A stretch of 64,000 nucleotides of DNA from Luzula sylvatica (GCA_946800325.1 OX326961.1:10208655-10272654); one strand, 5' to 3'. Shown: positions 14,401-30,200, counted from the stretch's first letter. A program made the numbers and translations. The notes: generated from the letters alone by a model not told the origin.

Positions 14401-17400
14401 GTATCGTATCTTTTACTACATAACTTTTCACGAAATTTTACAAACACTAAGAAAGTTTGTTTTTCGATTCAAAACAAGATATTAACGCTTTGAGGAGTTC
14501 AAATAACATGTTTTTAGATCATTTGTATCGTATCTTTTACTACATAAGTTTTCACCAAATTTTACAAACACAAAGAAAGTTTGTTTTGCGATTCAAAACA
14601 AGATTTTAACGCTTTGAGGAGTTCAAATAACGTGTTTTTAGATCATTTGTATCGTTTCTTTTTGTACATAACTTTTCACCAAATTTCACAAACACTAAGA
14701 AAGTTTGTTTTTCGATTCAAAACAAGATTTTAACGCTTTGAGGAGTTCAAATAACGCGCTTTTAGATCATTTGTATCGTATCTTTTAGTACATAACTTTT
14801 CACCAAATTTCACAAACACTAAGAAAGTTTGTTTTTCGATTCAAAAGAAGATTTTAACGCTTTGAGGAGTTCAAATAACGTTTTTTTAGATCATTTGTAT
14901 CGTATCTTTCAGTAGATAACTTTTCACCAAATTTCACAAACACTAAGAAAGTTTGTTTTTCGATTCAAAACAAGATTTTAACGCTTTGAGGAGTTCAAAT
15001 AACGTGTTTTAAGATCATTTGTATCGTATCTTTCAGTACATAACTTTTCACCAAATTTCACAAACACTAAGAAAGTTTGTTTTTCGATTCAAAACAAGAT
15101 TTTAACGCTTTGAGGAGTTCAAATAACGTGTTTTTAGATCATTTGTATCGTATCTTTTACTACATAACTTTTCACCAAATTTCACAAACGCTAAGAAAGT
15201 TTGTTTTTCGATTCAAAACAAGATTTTAACGATTTGAGGAGTTCAAATAACGTGTTTTTTGATCATTTGTATCGTATGTTTTAGTACATAACTTTTCACC
15301 AAATTTCACAGACACTGAGAATGTTTGTTTTTCGATTCAAAACAAGATTTTAACGCTTTGAGGAGTTCAAATAACGCGCTTTTAGATCATTTGTATCGTA
15401 TCTTTCAGTACATGACTTTTCACCAAATTTCACAAACACTAAGAAAGTTTGTTTTTCGATTCAAAACAAGATTTTAACGCTTTGAGGAGTTCAAATAACG
15501 TGTTTTTAGATCATTTGTATCGTATCTTTTACTACATAACTTTTCACCAAATTTTACAAACACTAAGAAAGTTTGTTTTTCGATTCAAAACAAGATTTTA
15601 ACGCTTTGAGGAGTTCAAATAACGTGTTTTTAGATCATTGGTATCGTATCTTTTATTACATAACTTTTCACCAAATTTCACAAACACTGAGAAAGTTTGT
15701 TTTTCGATTCAAAACAAGATTTTAACGCTTTGTGGAGTTCAAATAACGCGCTTTTAGATCATTTGTATCGTATCTTTTAGTACATAACTTTTCACCAAAT
15801 TTCACAAACGCTAAGAAAGTTTGTTTTTCGATTCAAAACAAGATTTTAACGCTTTGAGGAGTTCAAATAACGTGTTTTTAGATCATTTGTATCGTATCTT
15901 TTACTACATAACTTTTCACCAAATTTTACAAACACTAAGAAAGTTTGTTTTTCGATTCAAAACAAGATTTTAACGCTTTGAGGAGTTCAAATAACGTGTT
16001 TTTAGATCATTTGTATCGTATCTTTTAGTACATAACTTTTCACCAAATTTCACAAACACTAAGAAAGTTTGTTTTTCGATTTCAAAACAAGATTTTAACG
16101 CTTTGAGGAGTTCAAATAACGTGTTTTTAGATCATTTGTATCGTATCTTTTAGTACATAACTTTTCACCAAATTTCACAAACACTAAGAAAGTTTGTTTT
16201 TCGATTCAAAACAAGATTTTAACGCTTTGAGGAGTTCAAATAACCTGTTTTTAGATCATTTGTATCGTATCTTTTTGTACATAACTATTCACCAAATTTC
16301 ACAAACACTAAGAAAGTTTGTTTTTCGATTCAAAACAAGATTTTAACGCTTTGAGGAGTTCAAACAACGTGTTTTTAGATCATTGGTATCGTATCTTTTA
16401 CTACATAACTTTTCACCAAATTTCACAAACTCTAAGAAAGTTTGTTTTTCGATTCAAAACAAGATTTTAATGCTTTGAGGAGTTCAAATAACGTGTTTTT
16501 AGATCATTTGTATCGTATCTTTTAGTCCATAACTTTTCACCAAATTTCACAAACACTAAGAAAGTTTGTTTTTCGATTCAAAACAAGATTTTAACGCTTT
16601 GAGGAGTTCGAATCTTTTACTACATAACTTTTCACCAAATTTCACAAACACAAAGAAAGTTTGTTTTTCGATTCAAAACAAGATTTTAACGCTTTGAGGA
16701 GTTCAAATAACGTGTTTTTAGATCATTTGTATCGTATCTTTTAGTGCATAACTTTTCACCAAATTTCACAAACACTAAGAATGTTTGTGTTTCGATTCAA
16801 CACAAGATTTTAACGCTTTGAGGAGTTCAAATAACATGTTTTTAGATCATTTGTATCGTATCTTTTACTACATAACTTTTCACCAAATTTTACAAACACT
16901 AAGAAAGTTTGTTTTTCGATTCAAAACAAGATATTAACGCTTTGAGGAGTTCAAATAACATGTTTGTAGATCATTTGTATCGTATCTTTTACTACATAAG
17001 TTTTCACCAAATTTTACAAACACAAAGAAAGTTTGTTTTTCGATTCAAAACAAGATTTTAACGCTTTGAGGAGTTCAAATAACGTGTTTTTAGATCATTT
17101 GTATCGAATCTTTTTACTACATAACTTTTCACCAAATTTCACAAACACTAAGAAAGTTTGTTTTTCGATTCAAAACAAGATTTTAACGCTTTGAGGAGTT
17201 CAAATAACGTGTTTTTAGATCATTTGTATCGTATCTTTTAGTACATAACTTTTCACCAAATTTCACAAACACTAAGAAAGTTTGTTTTTCGATTCAAAAC
17301 AAGATTTTAACGCTTTGAGGAGTTCAAATAACGTGTTTTTAGATCATTTGTATCGTATCTTTCAGTACATAACTTTTCACCAAATTTCACAAACACTAAG

Positions 17401-17640
17401 AAAGTTTGTTTTTCGATTCAAAACAAGATTTTAACGCTTTGAGGAGTTTAAATAACGTGTTTTTAGATCATTTGTATCGTATCTTTCAGTACATAACTTT
17501 TCACCAAATTTCACAAACACTAAGAAAGTTTGTTTTTCGATTCAAAACAAGATTATAACGCTTTGAGGAGTTCAAATAACGTGTTTTTAGATCATTTGTA
17601 TCGTATCTTTTACTACATAACTTTTCACCAAATTTCACAA
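7250..17640 (+). repeat. Higher-order block: three successive 26- or 27-monomer units
   Basis: A private change, CAAAAGAAG instead of CAAAACAAG, marks 8330, 11526 and 14847, offsets of 3,196 and 3,321 bp. The 95-bp markers at 10093, 13289 and 16610 give the same offsets. The 125-bp difference is one extra monomer carrying a +1 T (ATCTTTTTACT near 13,790). Other shared private variants include CACGAAATT and TTTTGCGATTC. By variant matching, the first offset holds from about 7,250 and the second from about 11,050 to 14,320, so these are near-identical tandem blocks. Confidence 0.82.
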
Positions 17641-20600
17641 ACGCTAAGAAAGTTTGTTTTTCGATTCAAAACAAGATTTTAACGCTTTGAGGAGTTCAAA
17701 TAACGTGTTTTTAGATCATTTGTATCGTATCTTTTACTACATAACTTTTCACCAAATTTCACAAACACTGAGAATGTTTGTGTTTCGATTCAAAACACGA
17801 TTTTAACGCTTTGAGGAGTTCAAATAACGTGTTTTAAGATCATTTGTATCGTATGTTTTAGTACATAACTTTTCACCAAATTTCACAGACACTAAGAAAG
17901 TTTGTTTTTCGATTCAAAACAAGATTTTAACGCTTTGAGGAGTTCAAATAACGTGTTTTTAGATCATTTGTATCGTATCTTTTACTACATAACTTTTCAC
18001 CAAATTTTACAAACACTAAGAAAGTTTGTTTTTCGAATCAAAACAAGATTTTAACGCTTTGAGGAGTTCAAATAACGTGTTTTTAGATCATTTGTATCGT
18101 ATCTTTTAGTACATAACTTTTCACCAAATTTCACAAACACTAAGAAAGTTTGTTTTTCGATTCAAAACAAGATTTTAACGCTTTGAGGAGTTCAAATAAC
18201 CTGTTTTTAGATCATTTGTATCGTATCTTTTAGTACATAACTATTCACCAAATTTCACAAACACTAAGAAAGTTTGTTTTTCGATTCAAAACAAGATTTT
18301 AACGCTTTGAGGAGTTCAAACAACGTGTTTTTAGATCATTGGTATCGTATCTTTTACTACATAACTTTTCACCAAATTTCACAAACACTGAGAAAGTTTG
18401 TTTTTCGATTCAAAACAAGATTTTAACGCTTTGTGGAGTTCAAATAACGCGCTTTTAGATCATTTGTATCGTATCTTTTAGTACATAACTTTTCACCAAA
18501 TTTCACAAACGCTAAGAAAGTTTGTTTTTCGATTCAAAACAAGATTTTAACGCTTTGAGGAGTTCAAATAACGTGTTTTTAGATCATTTGTATCGTATCT
18601 TTTACTACATAACTTTTCACCAAATTTTACAAACACTAAGAAAGTTTGTTTTTCGATTCAAAACAAGATTTTAACGCTTTGAGGAGTTCAAATAACGTGT
18701 TTTTAGATCATTTGTATCGTATCTTTTAGTACATAACTTTTCACCAAATTTCACAAACACTAAGAAAGTTTGTTTATCGATTCAAAACAAGATTTTAACG
18801 CTTTGAGGAGTTCAAATAACGTGTTTTTAGATCATTTGTATCGTATCTTTTAGTACATAACTTTTCACCAAATTTCACAAACACTAAGAAAGTTTATTTT
18901 TCGATTCAAAACAAGATTTTAACGCTTTGAGGAGTTCAAATAACGTGTTTTTAGATCATTTGTATCGTATCTTTTACTACATAACTTTTCACCAAATTTC
19001 ACAAACGCTAAGAAAGTTTGGTTATCGATTCAAAACAAGATTTTAACGCTTTGAGGAGTTCAAACAACGTGTTTTTAGATCATTGGTATCGTATCTTTTA
19101 CTACATAACTTTTCACCAAATTTCACAAACTCTAAGAAAGTTTGTTTTTCGATTCAAAACAAGATTTTAACGCTTTGAGGAGTTCAAATAACGTGGTTTT
19201 AGATCATTTGTATCGTTTCTTTTTGTACATAACTTTTCACCAAATTTCACAAACACTAAGAAAGTTTGTTTTTCGATTCAAAACAAGATTTTAACGCTTT
19301 GAGGAGTTCAAATAACGTGTTTTTAGATCATTTGTATCGTATCTTTTACTACAAAACTTTTCACCAAATTTCACAAACGCTAAGAAAGTTTGTTTTTCGA
19401 TTCAAAACAAGATTTTAACGATTTGAGGAGTTCAAATAACGTGTTTTTTGATCATTTGTATCGTATGTTTTAGTACATAACTTTTCACCAAATTTCACAG
19501 ACACTAAGAAAGTTTGTTTTTCGATTCAAAACAAGATTTTAACGCTTTGAGGAGTTCAAATAACGTGTTTTTAGATCATTTGTATCGTATCTTTTACTAC
19601 GTAACTTTTCACCAAATTTCACAAACACTAAGAAAGTTTGTTTATCGATTCAAAACAAGATTTTAACGCTTTGAGGAGTTCAAATAACGTGTTTTTAGAT
19701 CATTTGTATCGTATCTTTTATTACAAAACTTTTCACCAAATTTCACAAACACTAAGAAAGTTTATTTTTCGATTCAAAACAAGATTTTAACGCTTTGAGG
19801 AGTTCAAATAACGTGTTTTTAGATCATTTGTATCGTATCTTTTACTACATGACTTTTCACCAAATTTCACAAACGCTAAGAAAGTTTGGTTATCGATTCA
19901 AAACAAGATTTTAACGCTTTGAGGAGTTCAAACAACGTGTTTTTAGATCATTGGTATCGTATCTTTTACTACATAACTTTTCACCAAATTTCACAAACTC
20001 TAAGAAAGTTTGTTTTTCGATTCAAAACAAGATTTTAATGCTTTGAGGAGTTCAAATAACGTGTTTTTAGATCATTTGTATCGTATCTTTTAGTGCATAA
20101 CTTTTCACCAAATTTCACAAACACTAAGAAAGTTTGTTTTTCGATTCAAAACAAGATTTTAACGCTTTGAGGAGTTCAAATAACGTGTTTTTAGATCATT
20201 TGTATCGAATCTTTTACTACATAACTTTTCACCAAATTTCACAAACACAAAGAAAGTTTGTTTTTCGATTCAAAACAAGATTTTAACGCTTTGAGGAGTT
20301 CAAATAACGTGTTTTTAGATCATTTGTATCGTATCTTTTAGTGCATAACTTTTCACCAAATTTCACAAACACAAAGAAAGTTTGTTTTTCGATTCAACAC
20401 AAGATTTTAACGCTTTGAGGAGTTCAAATAACATGTTTTTAGATCATTTGTATCGTATCTTTTACTACATAACTTTTCACCAAATTTTACAAACACTAAG
20501 AAAGTTTGTTTTTCGATTCAAAACAAGATTTTAACGCTTTGAGGAGTTCAAATAACGTGTTTTTAGATCATTTGTATCGTATCTTTTAGTACATAACTTT

Positions 20601-23600
20601 TCACCAAATTTCACAAACACTAAGAAAGTTTGTTTTTCGATTTCAAAACAAGATTTTAACGCTTTGAGGAGTTCAAATAACGTGTTTTTAGATCATTTGT
20701 ATCGTATCTTTTAGTACATAACTTTTCACCAAATTTCACAAACACTAAGAAAGTTTGTTTTTCGATTCAAAACAAGATTTTAACGCTTTGAGGAGTTCAA
20801 ATAACCTGTTTTTAGATCATTTGTATCGTATCTTTTTGTACATAACTATTCACCAAATTTCACAAACACTAAGAAAGTTTGTTTTTCGATTCAAAACAAG
20901 ATTTTAACGCTTTGAGGAGTTCAAACAACGTGTTTTTAGATCATTGGTATCGTATCTTTTACTACATAACTTTTCACCAAATTTCACAAACTCTAAGAAA
21001 GTTTGTTTTTCGATTCAAAACAAGATTTTAATGCTTTGAGGAGTTCAAATAACGTGTTTTTAGATCATTTGTATCGTATCTTTTAGTCCATAACTTTTCA
21101 CCAAATTTCACAAACACTAAGAAAGTTTGTTTTTCGATTCAAAACAAGATTTTAACGCTTTGAGGAGTTCGAATCTTTTACTACATAACTTTTCACCAAA
21201 TTTCACAAACACAAAGAAAGTTTGTTTTTCGATTCAAAACAAGATTTTAACGCTTTGAGGAGTTCAAATAACGTGTTTTTAGATCATTTGTATCGTATCT
21301 TTTAGTGCATAACTTTTCACCAAATTTCACAAACACTAAGAATGTTTGTGTTTCGATTCAACACAAGATTTTAACGCTTTGAGGAGTTCAAATAACATGT
21401 TTTTAGATCATTTGTATCGTATCTTTTACTACATAACTTTTCACCAAATTTTACAAACACTAAGAAAGTTTGTTTTTCGATTCAAAACAAGATATTAACG
21501 CTTTGAGGAGTTCAAATAACATGTTTGTAGATCATTTGTATCGTATCTTTTACTACATAAGTTTTCACCAAATTTTACAAACACAAAGAAAGTTTGTTTT
21601 TCGATTCAAAACAAGATTTTAACGCTTTGAGGAGTTCAAATAACGTGTTTTTAGATCATTTGTATCGAATCTTTTTACTACATAACTTTTCACCAAATTT
21701 CACAAACACTAAGAAAGTTTGTTTTTCGATTCAAAACAAGATTTTAACGCTTTGAGGAGTTCAAATAACGTGTTTTTAGATCATTTGTATCGTATCTTTT
21801 AGTACATAACTTTTCACCAAATTTCACAAACACTAAGAAAGTTTGTTTTTCGATTCAAAACAAGATTTTAACGCTTTGAGGAGTTCAAATAACGTGTTTT
21901 TAGATCATTTGTATCGTATCTTTCAGTACATAACTTTTCACCAAATTTCACAAACACTAAGAAAGTTTGTTTTTCGATTCAAAACAAGATTTTAACGCTT
22001 TGAGGAGTTTAAATAACGTGTTTTTAGATCATTTGTATCGTATCTTTCAGTACATAACTTTTCACCAAATTTCACAAACACTAAGAAAGTTTGTTTTTCG
22101 ATTCAAAACAAGATTATAACGCTTTGAGGAGTTCAAATAACGTGTTTTTAGATCATTTGTATCGTATCTTTTACTACATAACTTTTCACCAAATTTCACA
22201 AACGCTAAGAAAGTTTGTTTTTCGATTCAAAACAAGATTTTAACGCTTTGAGGAGTTCAAATAACGTGTTTTTAGATCATTTGTATCGTATCTTTTACTA
22301 CATAACTTTTCACCAAATTTCACAAACACTGAGAATGTTTGTGTTTCGATTCAAAACAAGATTTTAACGCTTTGAGGAGTTCAAATAACGTGTTTTAAGA
22401 TCATTTGTATCGTATGTTTTAGTACATAACTTTTCACCAAATTTCACAGACACTAAGAAAGTTTGTTTTTCGATTCAAAACAAGATTTTAACGCTTTGAG
22501 GAGTTCAAATAACGTGTTTTTAGATCATTTGTATCGTATCTTTTACTACATAACTTTTCACCAAATTTTACAAACACTAAGAAAGTTTGTTTTTCGAATC
22601 AAAACAAGATTTTAACGCTTTGAGGAGTTCAAATAACGTGTTTTTAGATCATTTGTATCGTATCTTTTAGTACATAACTTTTCACCAAATTTCACAAACA
22701 CTAAGAAAGTTTGTTTTTCGATTCAAAACAAGATTTTAACGCTTTGAGGAGTTCAAATAACCTGTTTTTAGATCATTTGTATCGTATCTTTTAGTACATA
22801 ACTATTCACCAAATTTCACAAACACTAAGAAAGTTTGTTTTTCGATTCAAAACAAGATTTTAACGCTTTGAGGAGTTCAAACAACGTGTTTTTAGATCAT
22901 TGGTATCGTATCTTTTACTACATAACTTTTCACCAAATTTCACAAACACTGAGAAAGTTTGTTTTTCGATTCAAAACAAGATTTTAACGCTTTGTGGAGT
23001 TCAAATAACGCGCTTTTAGATCATTTGTATCGTATCTTTTAGTACATAACTTTTCACCAAATTTCACAAACGCTAAGAAAGTTTGTTTTTCGATTCAAAA
23101 CAAGATTTGAACGCTTTGAGGAGTTCAAATAACGTGTTTTTAGATCATTTGTATCGTATCTTTTACTACATAACTTTTCACCAAATTTTACAAACACTAA
23201 GAAAGTTTGTTTTTCGATTCAAAACAAGATTTTAACGCTTTGAGGAGTTCAAATAACGTGTTTTTAGATCATTTGTATCGTATCTTTTAGTACATAACTT
23301 TTCACCAAATTTCACAAACACTAAGAAAGTTTGTTTATCGATTCAAAACAAGATTTTAACGCTTTGAGGAGTTCAAATAACGTGTTTTTAGATCATTTGT
23401 ATCGTATCTTTTAGTACATAACTTTTCACCAAATTTCACAAACACTAAGAAAGTTTATTTTTCGATTCAAAACAAGATTTTAACGCTTTGAGGAGTTCAA
23501 ATAACGTGTTTTTAGATCATTTGTATCGTATCTTTTACTACATAACTTTTCACCAAATTTCACAAACGCTAAGAAAGTTTGGTTATCGATTCAAAACAAG

Positions 23601-25040
23601 ATTTTAACGCTTTGAGGAGTTCAAACAACGTGTTTTTAGATCATTGGTATCGTATCTTTTACTACATAACTTTTCACCAAATTTCACAAACTCTAAGAAA
23701 GTTTGTTTTTCGATTCAAAACAAGATTTTAACGCTTTGAGGAGTTCAAATAACGTGGTTTTAGATCATTTGTATCGTTTCTTTTTGTACATAACTTTTCA
23801 CCAAATTTCACAAACACTAAGAAAGTTTGTTTTTCGATTCAAAACAAGATTTTAACGCTTTGAGGAGTTCAAATAACGTGTTTTTAGATCATTTGTATCG
23901 TATCTTTTACTACAAAACTTTTCACCAAATTTCACAAACGCTAAGAAAGTTTGTTTTTCGATTCAAAACAAGATTTTAACGATTTGAGGAGTTCAAATAA
24001 CGTGTTTTTTGATCATTTGTATCGTATGTTTTAGTACATAACTTTTCACCAAATTTCACAGACACTAAGAAAGTTTGTTTTTCGATTCAAAACAAGATTT
24101 TAACGCTTTGAGGAGTTCAAATAACGTGTTTTTAGATCATTTGTATCGTATCTTTTACTACGTAACTTTTCACCAAATTTCACAAACACTAAGAAAGTTT
24201 GTTTATCGATTCAAAACAAGATTTTAACGCTTTGAGGAGTTCAAATAACGTGTTTTTAGATCATTTGTATCGTATCTTTTATTACAAAACTTTTCACCAA
24301 ATTTCACAAACACTAAGAAAGTTTATTTTTCGATTCAAAACAAGATTTTAACGCTTTGAGGAGTTCAAATAACGTGTTTTTAGATCATTTGTATCGTATC
24401 TTTTACTACATGACTTTTCACCAAATTTCACAAACGCTAAGAAAGTTTGGTTATCGATTCAAAACAAGATTTTAACGCTTTGAGGAGTTCAAACAACGTG
24501 TTTTTAGATCATTGGTATCGTATCTTTTACTACATAACTTTTCACCAAATTTCACAAACTCTAAGAAAGTTTGTTTTTCGATTCAAAACAAGATTTTAAT
24601 GCTTTGAGGAGTTCAAATAACGTGTTTTTAGATCATTTGTATCGTATCTTTTAGTGCATAACTTTTCACCAAATTTCACAAACACTAAGAAAGTTTGTTT
24701 TTCGATTCAAAACAAGATTTTAACGCTTTGAGGAGTTCAAATAACGTGTTTTTAGATCATTTGTATCGAATCTTTTACTACATAACTTTTCACCAAATTT
24801 CACAAACTCAAAGAAAGTTTGTTTTTCGATTCAAAACAAGATTTTAACGCTTTGAGGAGTTCAAATAACGTGTTTTTAGATCATTTGTATCGTATCTTTT
24901 AGTGCATAACTTTTCACCAAATTTCACAAACACAAAGAAAGTTTGTTTTTCGATTCAACACAAGATTTTAACGCTTTGAGGAGTTCAAATAACATGTTTT
25001 TAGATCATTTGTATCGTATCTTTTACTACATAACTTTTCA
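15890..25040 (+). repeat. Higher-order block: tandem duplication of a 37-monomer (4,561 bp) unit
   Basis: Markers recur at a constant 4,561-bp offset: the 95-bp junction at 16610 and 21171, GAGTTTAAAT at 17449 and 22010, the GATTTC insertion at 16078 and 20639, and the GTTTTTTGATC variant at 19450 and 24011. Matching begins near 15,890 and breaks near 20,480 (25,040 in the second copy), so the two copies lie side by side. Sequence beyond 25,040 matches the block before this duplication at an offset of 10,610 bp (14847 to 25457), as expected if the 4.5-kb unit was inserted by unequal exchange. Confidence 0.82.
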
Positions 25041-27219
25041 CGAAATTTTACAAACACTAAGAAAGTTTGTTTTTCGATTCAAAACAAGATATTAACGCTT
25101 TGAGGAGTTCAAATAACATGTTTTTAGATCATTTGTATCGTATCTTTTACTACATAAGTTTTCACCAAATTTTACAAACACAAAGAAAGTTTGTTTTGCG
25201 ATTCAAAACAAGATTTTAACGCTTTGAGGAGTTCAAATAACGTGTTTTTAGATCATTTGTATCGTTTCTTTTTGTACATAACTTTTCACCAAATTTCACA
25301 AACACTAAGAAAGTTTGTTTTTCGATTCAAAACAAGATTTTAACGCTTTGAGGAGTTCAAATAACGCGCTTTTAGATCATTTGTATCGTATCTTTTAGTA
25401 CATAACTTTTCACCAAATTTCACAAACACTAAGAAAGTTTGTTTTTCGATTCAAAAGAAGATTTTAACGCTTTGAGGAGTTCAAATAACGTTTTTTTAGA
25501 TCATTTGTATCGTATCTTTCAGTAGATAACTTTTCACCAAATTTCACAAACACTAAGAAAGTTTGTTTTTCGATTCAAAACAAGATTTTAACGCTTTGAG
25601 GAGTTCAAATAACGTGTTTTAAGATCATTTGTATCGTATCTTTCAGTACATAACTTTTCACCAAATTTCACAAACACTAAGAAAGTTTGTTTTTCGATTC
25701 AAAACAAGATTTTAACGCTTTGAGGAGTTCAAATAACGTGTTTTTAGATCATTTGTATCGTATCTTTTACTACATAACTTTTCACCAAATTTCACAAACG
25801 CTAAGAAAGTTTGTTTTTCGATTCAAAACAAGATTTTAACGATTTGAGGAGTTCAAATAACGTGTTTTTTGATCATTTGTATCGTATGTTTTAGTACATA
25901 ACTTTTCACCAAATTTCACAGACACTGAGAATGTTTGTTTTTCGATTCAAAACAAGATTTTAACGCTTTGAGGAGTTCAAATAACGCGCTTTTAGATCAT
26001 TTGTATCGTATCTTTCAGTACATGACTTTTCACCAAATTTCACAAACACTAAGAAAGTTTGTTTTTCGATTCAAAACAAGATTTTAACGCTTTGAGGAGT
26101 TCAAATAACGTGTTTTTAGATCATTTGTATCGTATCTTTTACTACATAACTTTTCACCAAATTTTACAAACACTAAGAAAGTTTGTTTTTCGATTCAAAA
26201 CAAGATTTTAACGCTTTGAGGAGTTCAAATAACGTGTTTTTAGATCATTGGTATCGTATCTTTTATTACATAACTTTTCACCAAATTTCACAAACACTGA
26301 GAAAGTTTGTTTTTCGATTCAAAACAAGATTTTAACGCTTTGTGGAGTTCAAATAACGCGCTTTTAGATCATTTGTATCGTATCTTTTAGTACATAACTT
26401 TTCACCAAATTTCACAAACGCTAAGAAAGTTTGTTTTTCGATTCAAAACAAGATTTTAACGCTTTGAGGAGTTCAAATAACGTGTTTTTAGATCATTTGT
26501 ATCGTATCTTTTACTACATAACTTTTCACCAAATTTTACAAACACTAAGAAAGTTTGTTTTTCGATTCAAAACAAGATTTTAACGCTTTGAGGAGTTCAA
26601 ATAACGTGTTTTTAGATCATTTGTATCGTATCTTTTAGTACATAACTTTTCACCAAATTTCACAAACACTAAGAAAGTTTGTTTTTCGATTTCAAAACAA
26701 GATTTTAACGCTTTGAGGAGTTCAAATAACGTGTTTTTAGATCATTTGTATCGTATCTTTTAGTACATAACTTTTCACCAAATTTCACAAACACTAAGAA
26801 AGTTTGTTTTTCGATTCAAAACAAGATTTTAACGCTTTGAGGAGTTCAAATAACCTGTTTTTAGATCATTTGTATCGTATCTTTTTGTACATAACTATTC
26901 ACCAAATTTCACAAACACTAAGAAAGTTTGCTTTTCGATTCAAAACAAGATTTTAACGCTTTGAGGAGTTCAAACAACGTGTTTTTAGATCATTGGTATC
27001 GTATCTTTTACTACATAACTTTTCACCAAATTTCACAAACTCTAAGAAAGTTTGTTTTTCGATTCAAAACAAGATTTTAATGCTTTGAGGAGTTCAAATA
27101 ACGTGTTTTTAGATCATTTGTATCGTATCTTTTAGTCCATAACTTTTCACCAAATTTCACAAACACTAAGAAAGTTTGTTTTTCGATTCAAAACAAGATT
27201 TTAACGCTTTGAGGAGTTC

Positions 27220-30200
27220 GAATCTTTTACTACATAACTTTTCACCAAATTTCACAAACACAAAGAAAGTTTGTTTTTCGATTCAAAACAAGATTTTAAC
27301 GCTTTGAGGAGTTCAAATAACGTGTTTTTAGATCATTTGTATCGTATCTTTTAGTGCATAACTTTTCACCAAATTTCACAAACACTAAGAATGTTTGTGT
27401 TTCGATTCAACACAAGATTTTAACGCTTTGAGGAGTTCAAATAACATGTTTTTAGATCATTTGTATCGTATCTTTTACTACATAACTTTTCACCAAATTT
27501 TACAAACACTAAGAAAGTTTGTTTTTCGATTCAAAACAAGATATTAACGCTTTGAGGAGTTCAAATAACATGTTTGTAGATCATTTGTATCGTATCTTTT
27601 ACTACATAAGTTTTCACCAAATTTTACAAACACAAAGAAAGTTTGTTTTTCGATTCAAAACAAGATTTTAACGCTTTGAGGAGTTCAAATAACGTGTTTT
27701 TAGATCATTTGTATCGAATCTTTTTACTACATAACTTTTCACCAAATTTCACAAACACTAAGAAAGTTTGTTTTTCGATTCAAAACAAGATTTTAACGCT
27801 TTGAGGAGTTCAAATAACGTGTTTTTAGATCATTTGTATCGTATCTTTTAGTACATAACTTTTCACCAAAGTTCACAAACACTAAGAAAGTTTGTTTTTC
27901 GATTCAAAACAAGATTTTAACGCTTTGAGGAGTTCAAATAACGTGTTTTTAGATCATTTGTATCGTATCTTTCAGTACATAACTTTTCACCAAATTTCAC
28001 AAACACTAAGAAAGTTTGTTTTTCGATTCAAAACAAGATTTTAACGCTTTGAGGAGTTTAAATAACGTGTTTTTAGATCATTTGTATCGTATCTTTCAGT
28101 ACATAACTTTTCACCAAATTTCACAAACACTAAGAAAGTTTGTTTTTCGATTCAAAACAAGATTATAACGCTTTGAGGAGTTCAAATAACGTGTTTTTAG
28201 ATCATTTGTATCGTATCTTTTACTACATAACTTTTCACCAAATTTCACAAACGCTAAGAAAGTTTGTTTTTCGATTCAAAACAAGATTTTAACGCTTTGA
28301 GGAGTTCAAATAACGTGTTTTAAGATCATTTGTATCGTATGTTTTAGTACATAACTTTTCACCAAATTTCACAGACACTAAGAAAGTTTGTTTTTCGATT
28401 CAAAACAAGATTTTAACGCTTTGAGGAGTTCAAATAACGTGTTTTTAGATCATTTGTATCGTATCTTTTACTACATAACTTTTCACCAAATTTTACAAAC
28501 ACTAAGAAAGTTTGTTTTTCGAATCAAAACAAGATTTTAACGCTTTGAGGAGTTCAAATAACGTGTTTTTAGATCATTTGTATCGTATCTTTTAGTACAT
28601 AACTTTTCACCAAATTTCACAAACACTAAGAAAGTTTGTTTTTCGATTCAAAACAAGATTTTAACGCTTTGAGGAGTTCAAATAACCTGTTTTTAGATCA
28701 TTTGTATCGTATCTTTTAGTACATAACTATTCACCAAATTTCACAAACACTAAGAAAGTTTGTTTTTCGATTCAAAACAAGATTTTAACGCTTTGAGGAG
28801 TTCAAACAACGTGTTTTTAGATCATTGGTATCGTATCTTTTACTACATAACTTTTCACCAAATTTCACAAACTCTAAGAAAGTTTGTTTTTCGATTCAAA
28901 ACAAGATTTTAATGCTTTGAGGAGTTCAAATAACGTGTTTTTAGATCATTTGTATTGTATCTTTTAGTGCATAACTTTTCACCAAATTTCACAAACACTA
29001 AGAAAGTTTGTTTTTCGATTCAAAACAAGATTTTAACGCTTTGAGGAGTTCAAATAACGTGTTTTTAGATCATTTGTATCGAATCTTTTACTACATAACT
29101 TTTCACCAAATTTCACAAACACAAAGAAAGTTTGTTTTTCGATTCAAAACAAGATTTTAACGCTTTGAGGAGTTCAAATAACGTGTTTTTAGATCATTTG
29201 TATCGTATCTTTTAGTGCATAACTTTTCACCAAATTTCACAAACACTAAGAAAGTTTCTTTTTCGATTCAACACAAGATTTTATCGCTTTGAGGAGTTCA
29301 AATAACATGTTTTTAGATCATTTGTATCGTATCTTTTACTACATAACTTTTCACCAAATTTTACAAACACTAAGAAAGTTTGTTTTTCGATTCAAAACAA
29401 GATATTAACGCTTTGAGGAGTTCAAATAACATGGTTTTAGATCATTTGTATCGTATCTTTTACTACATAAGTTTTCACCAAATTTTGCAAACACAAAGAA
29501 AGTTTGTTTTTCGATTCAAAACAAGATTTTAACGCTTTGAGGAGTTCAAATAACGTGTTTTTAGATCATTTGTATCGTTTCTTTTTGTACATAACTTTTC
29601 ACCAAATTTCACAAACACTAAGAAAGTTTGTTTTTCGATTCAAAACAAGATTTTAACGCTTTGAGGAGTTCAAATAACGTTTTTTTAGATCATTTGTATC
29701 ATATCTTTCAGTACATAACTTTTCACCAAATTTCACAAACACTAAGAAAGTTTGTTTTTCGATTCAAAACAAGATTTTAACGCTTTGAGGAGTTCAAATA
29801 ACGTGTTTTAAGATCATTTGTTTCGTATCTTTCAGTACATAACTTTTCACCAAATTTCACAAACACTAAGAAAGTTTGTTTTTCGATTCAAAACAAGATT
29901 TTAACGCTTTGAGGAGTTCAAATAACGTGTTTTTAGATCATTTGTATCGTATCTTTTACTACATAACTTTTCACCAAATTTCACAAACGCTAAGAAAGTT
30001 TGTTTTTCGATTCAAAACAAGATTTTAACGATTTGAGGAGTTCAAATAACGTGTTTTTTGATCATTTGTATCGTATGTTTTAGTACATAACTTTTCACCA
30101 AATTTCACAGACACTAAGAAAGTTTGTTTTTCGATTCAAAACAAGATTTTAACGCTTTGAGGAGTTCAAATAACGTGTTTTTAGATCATTTGTATCGTAT

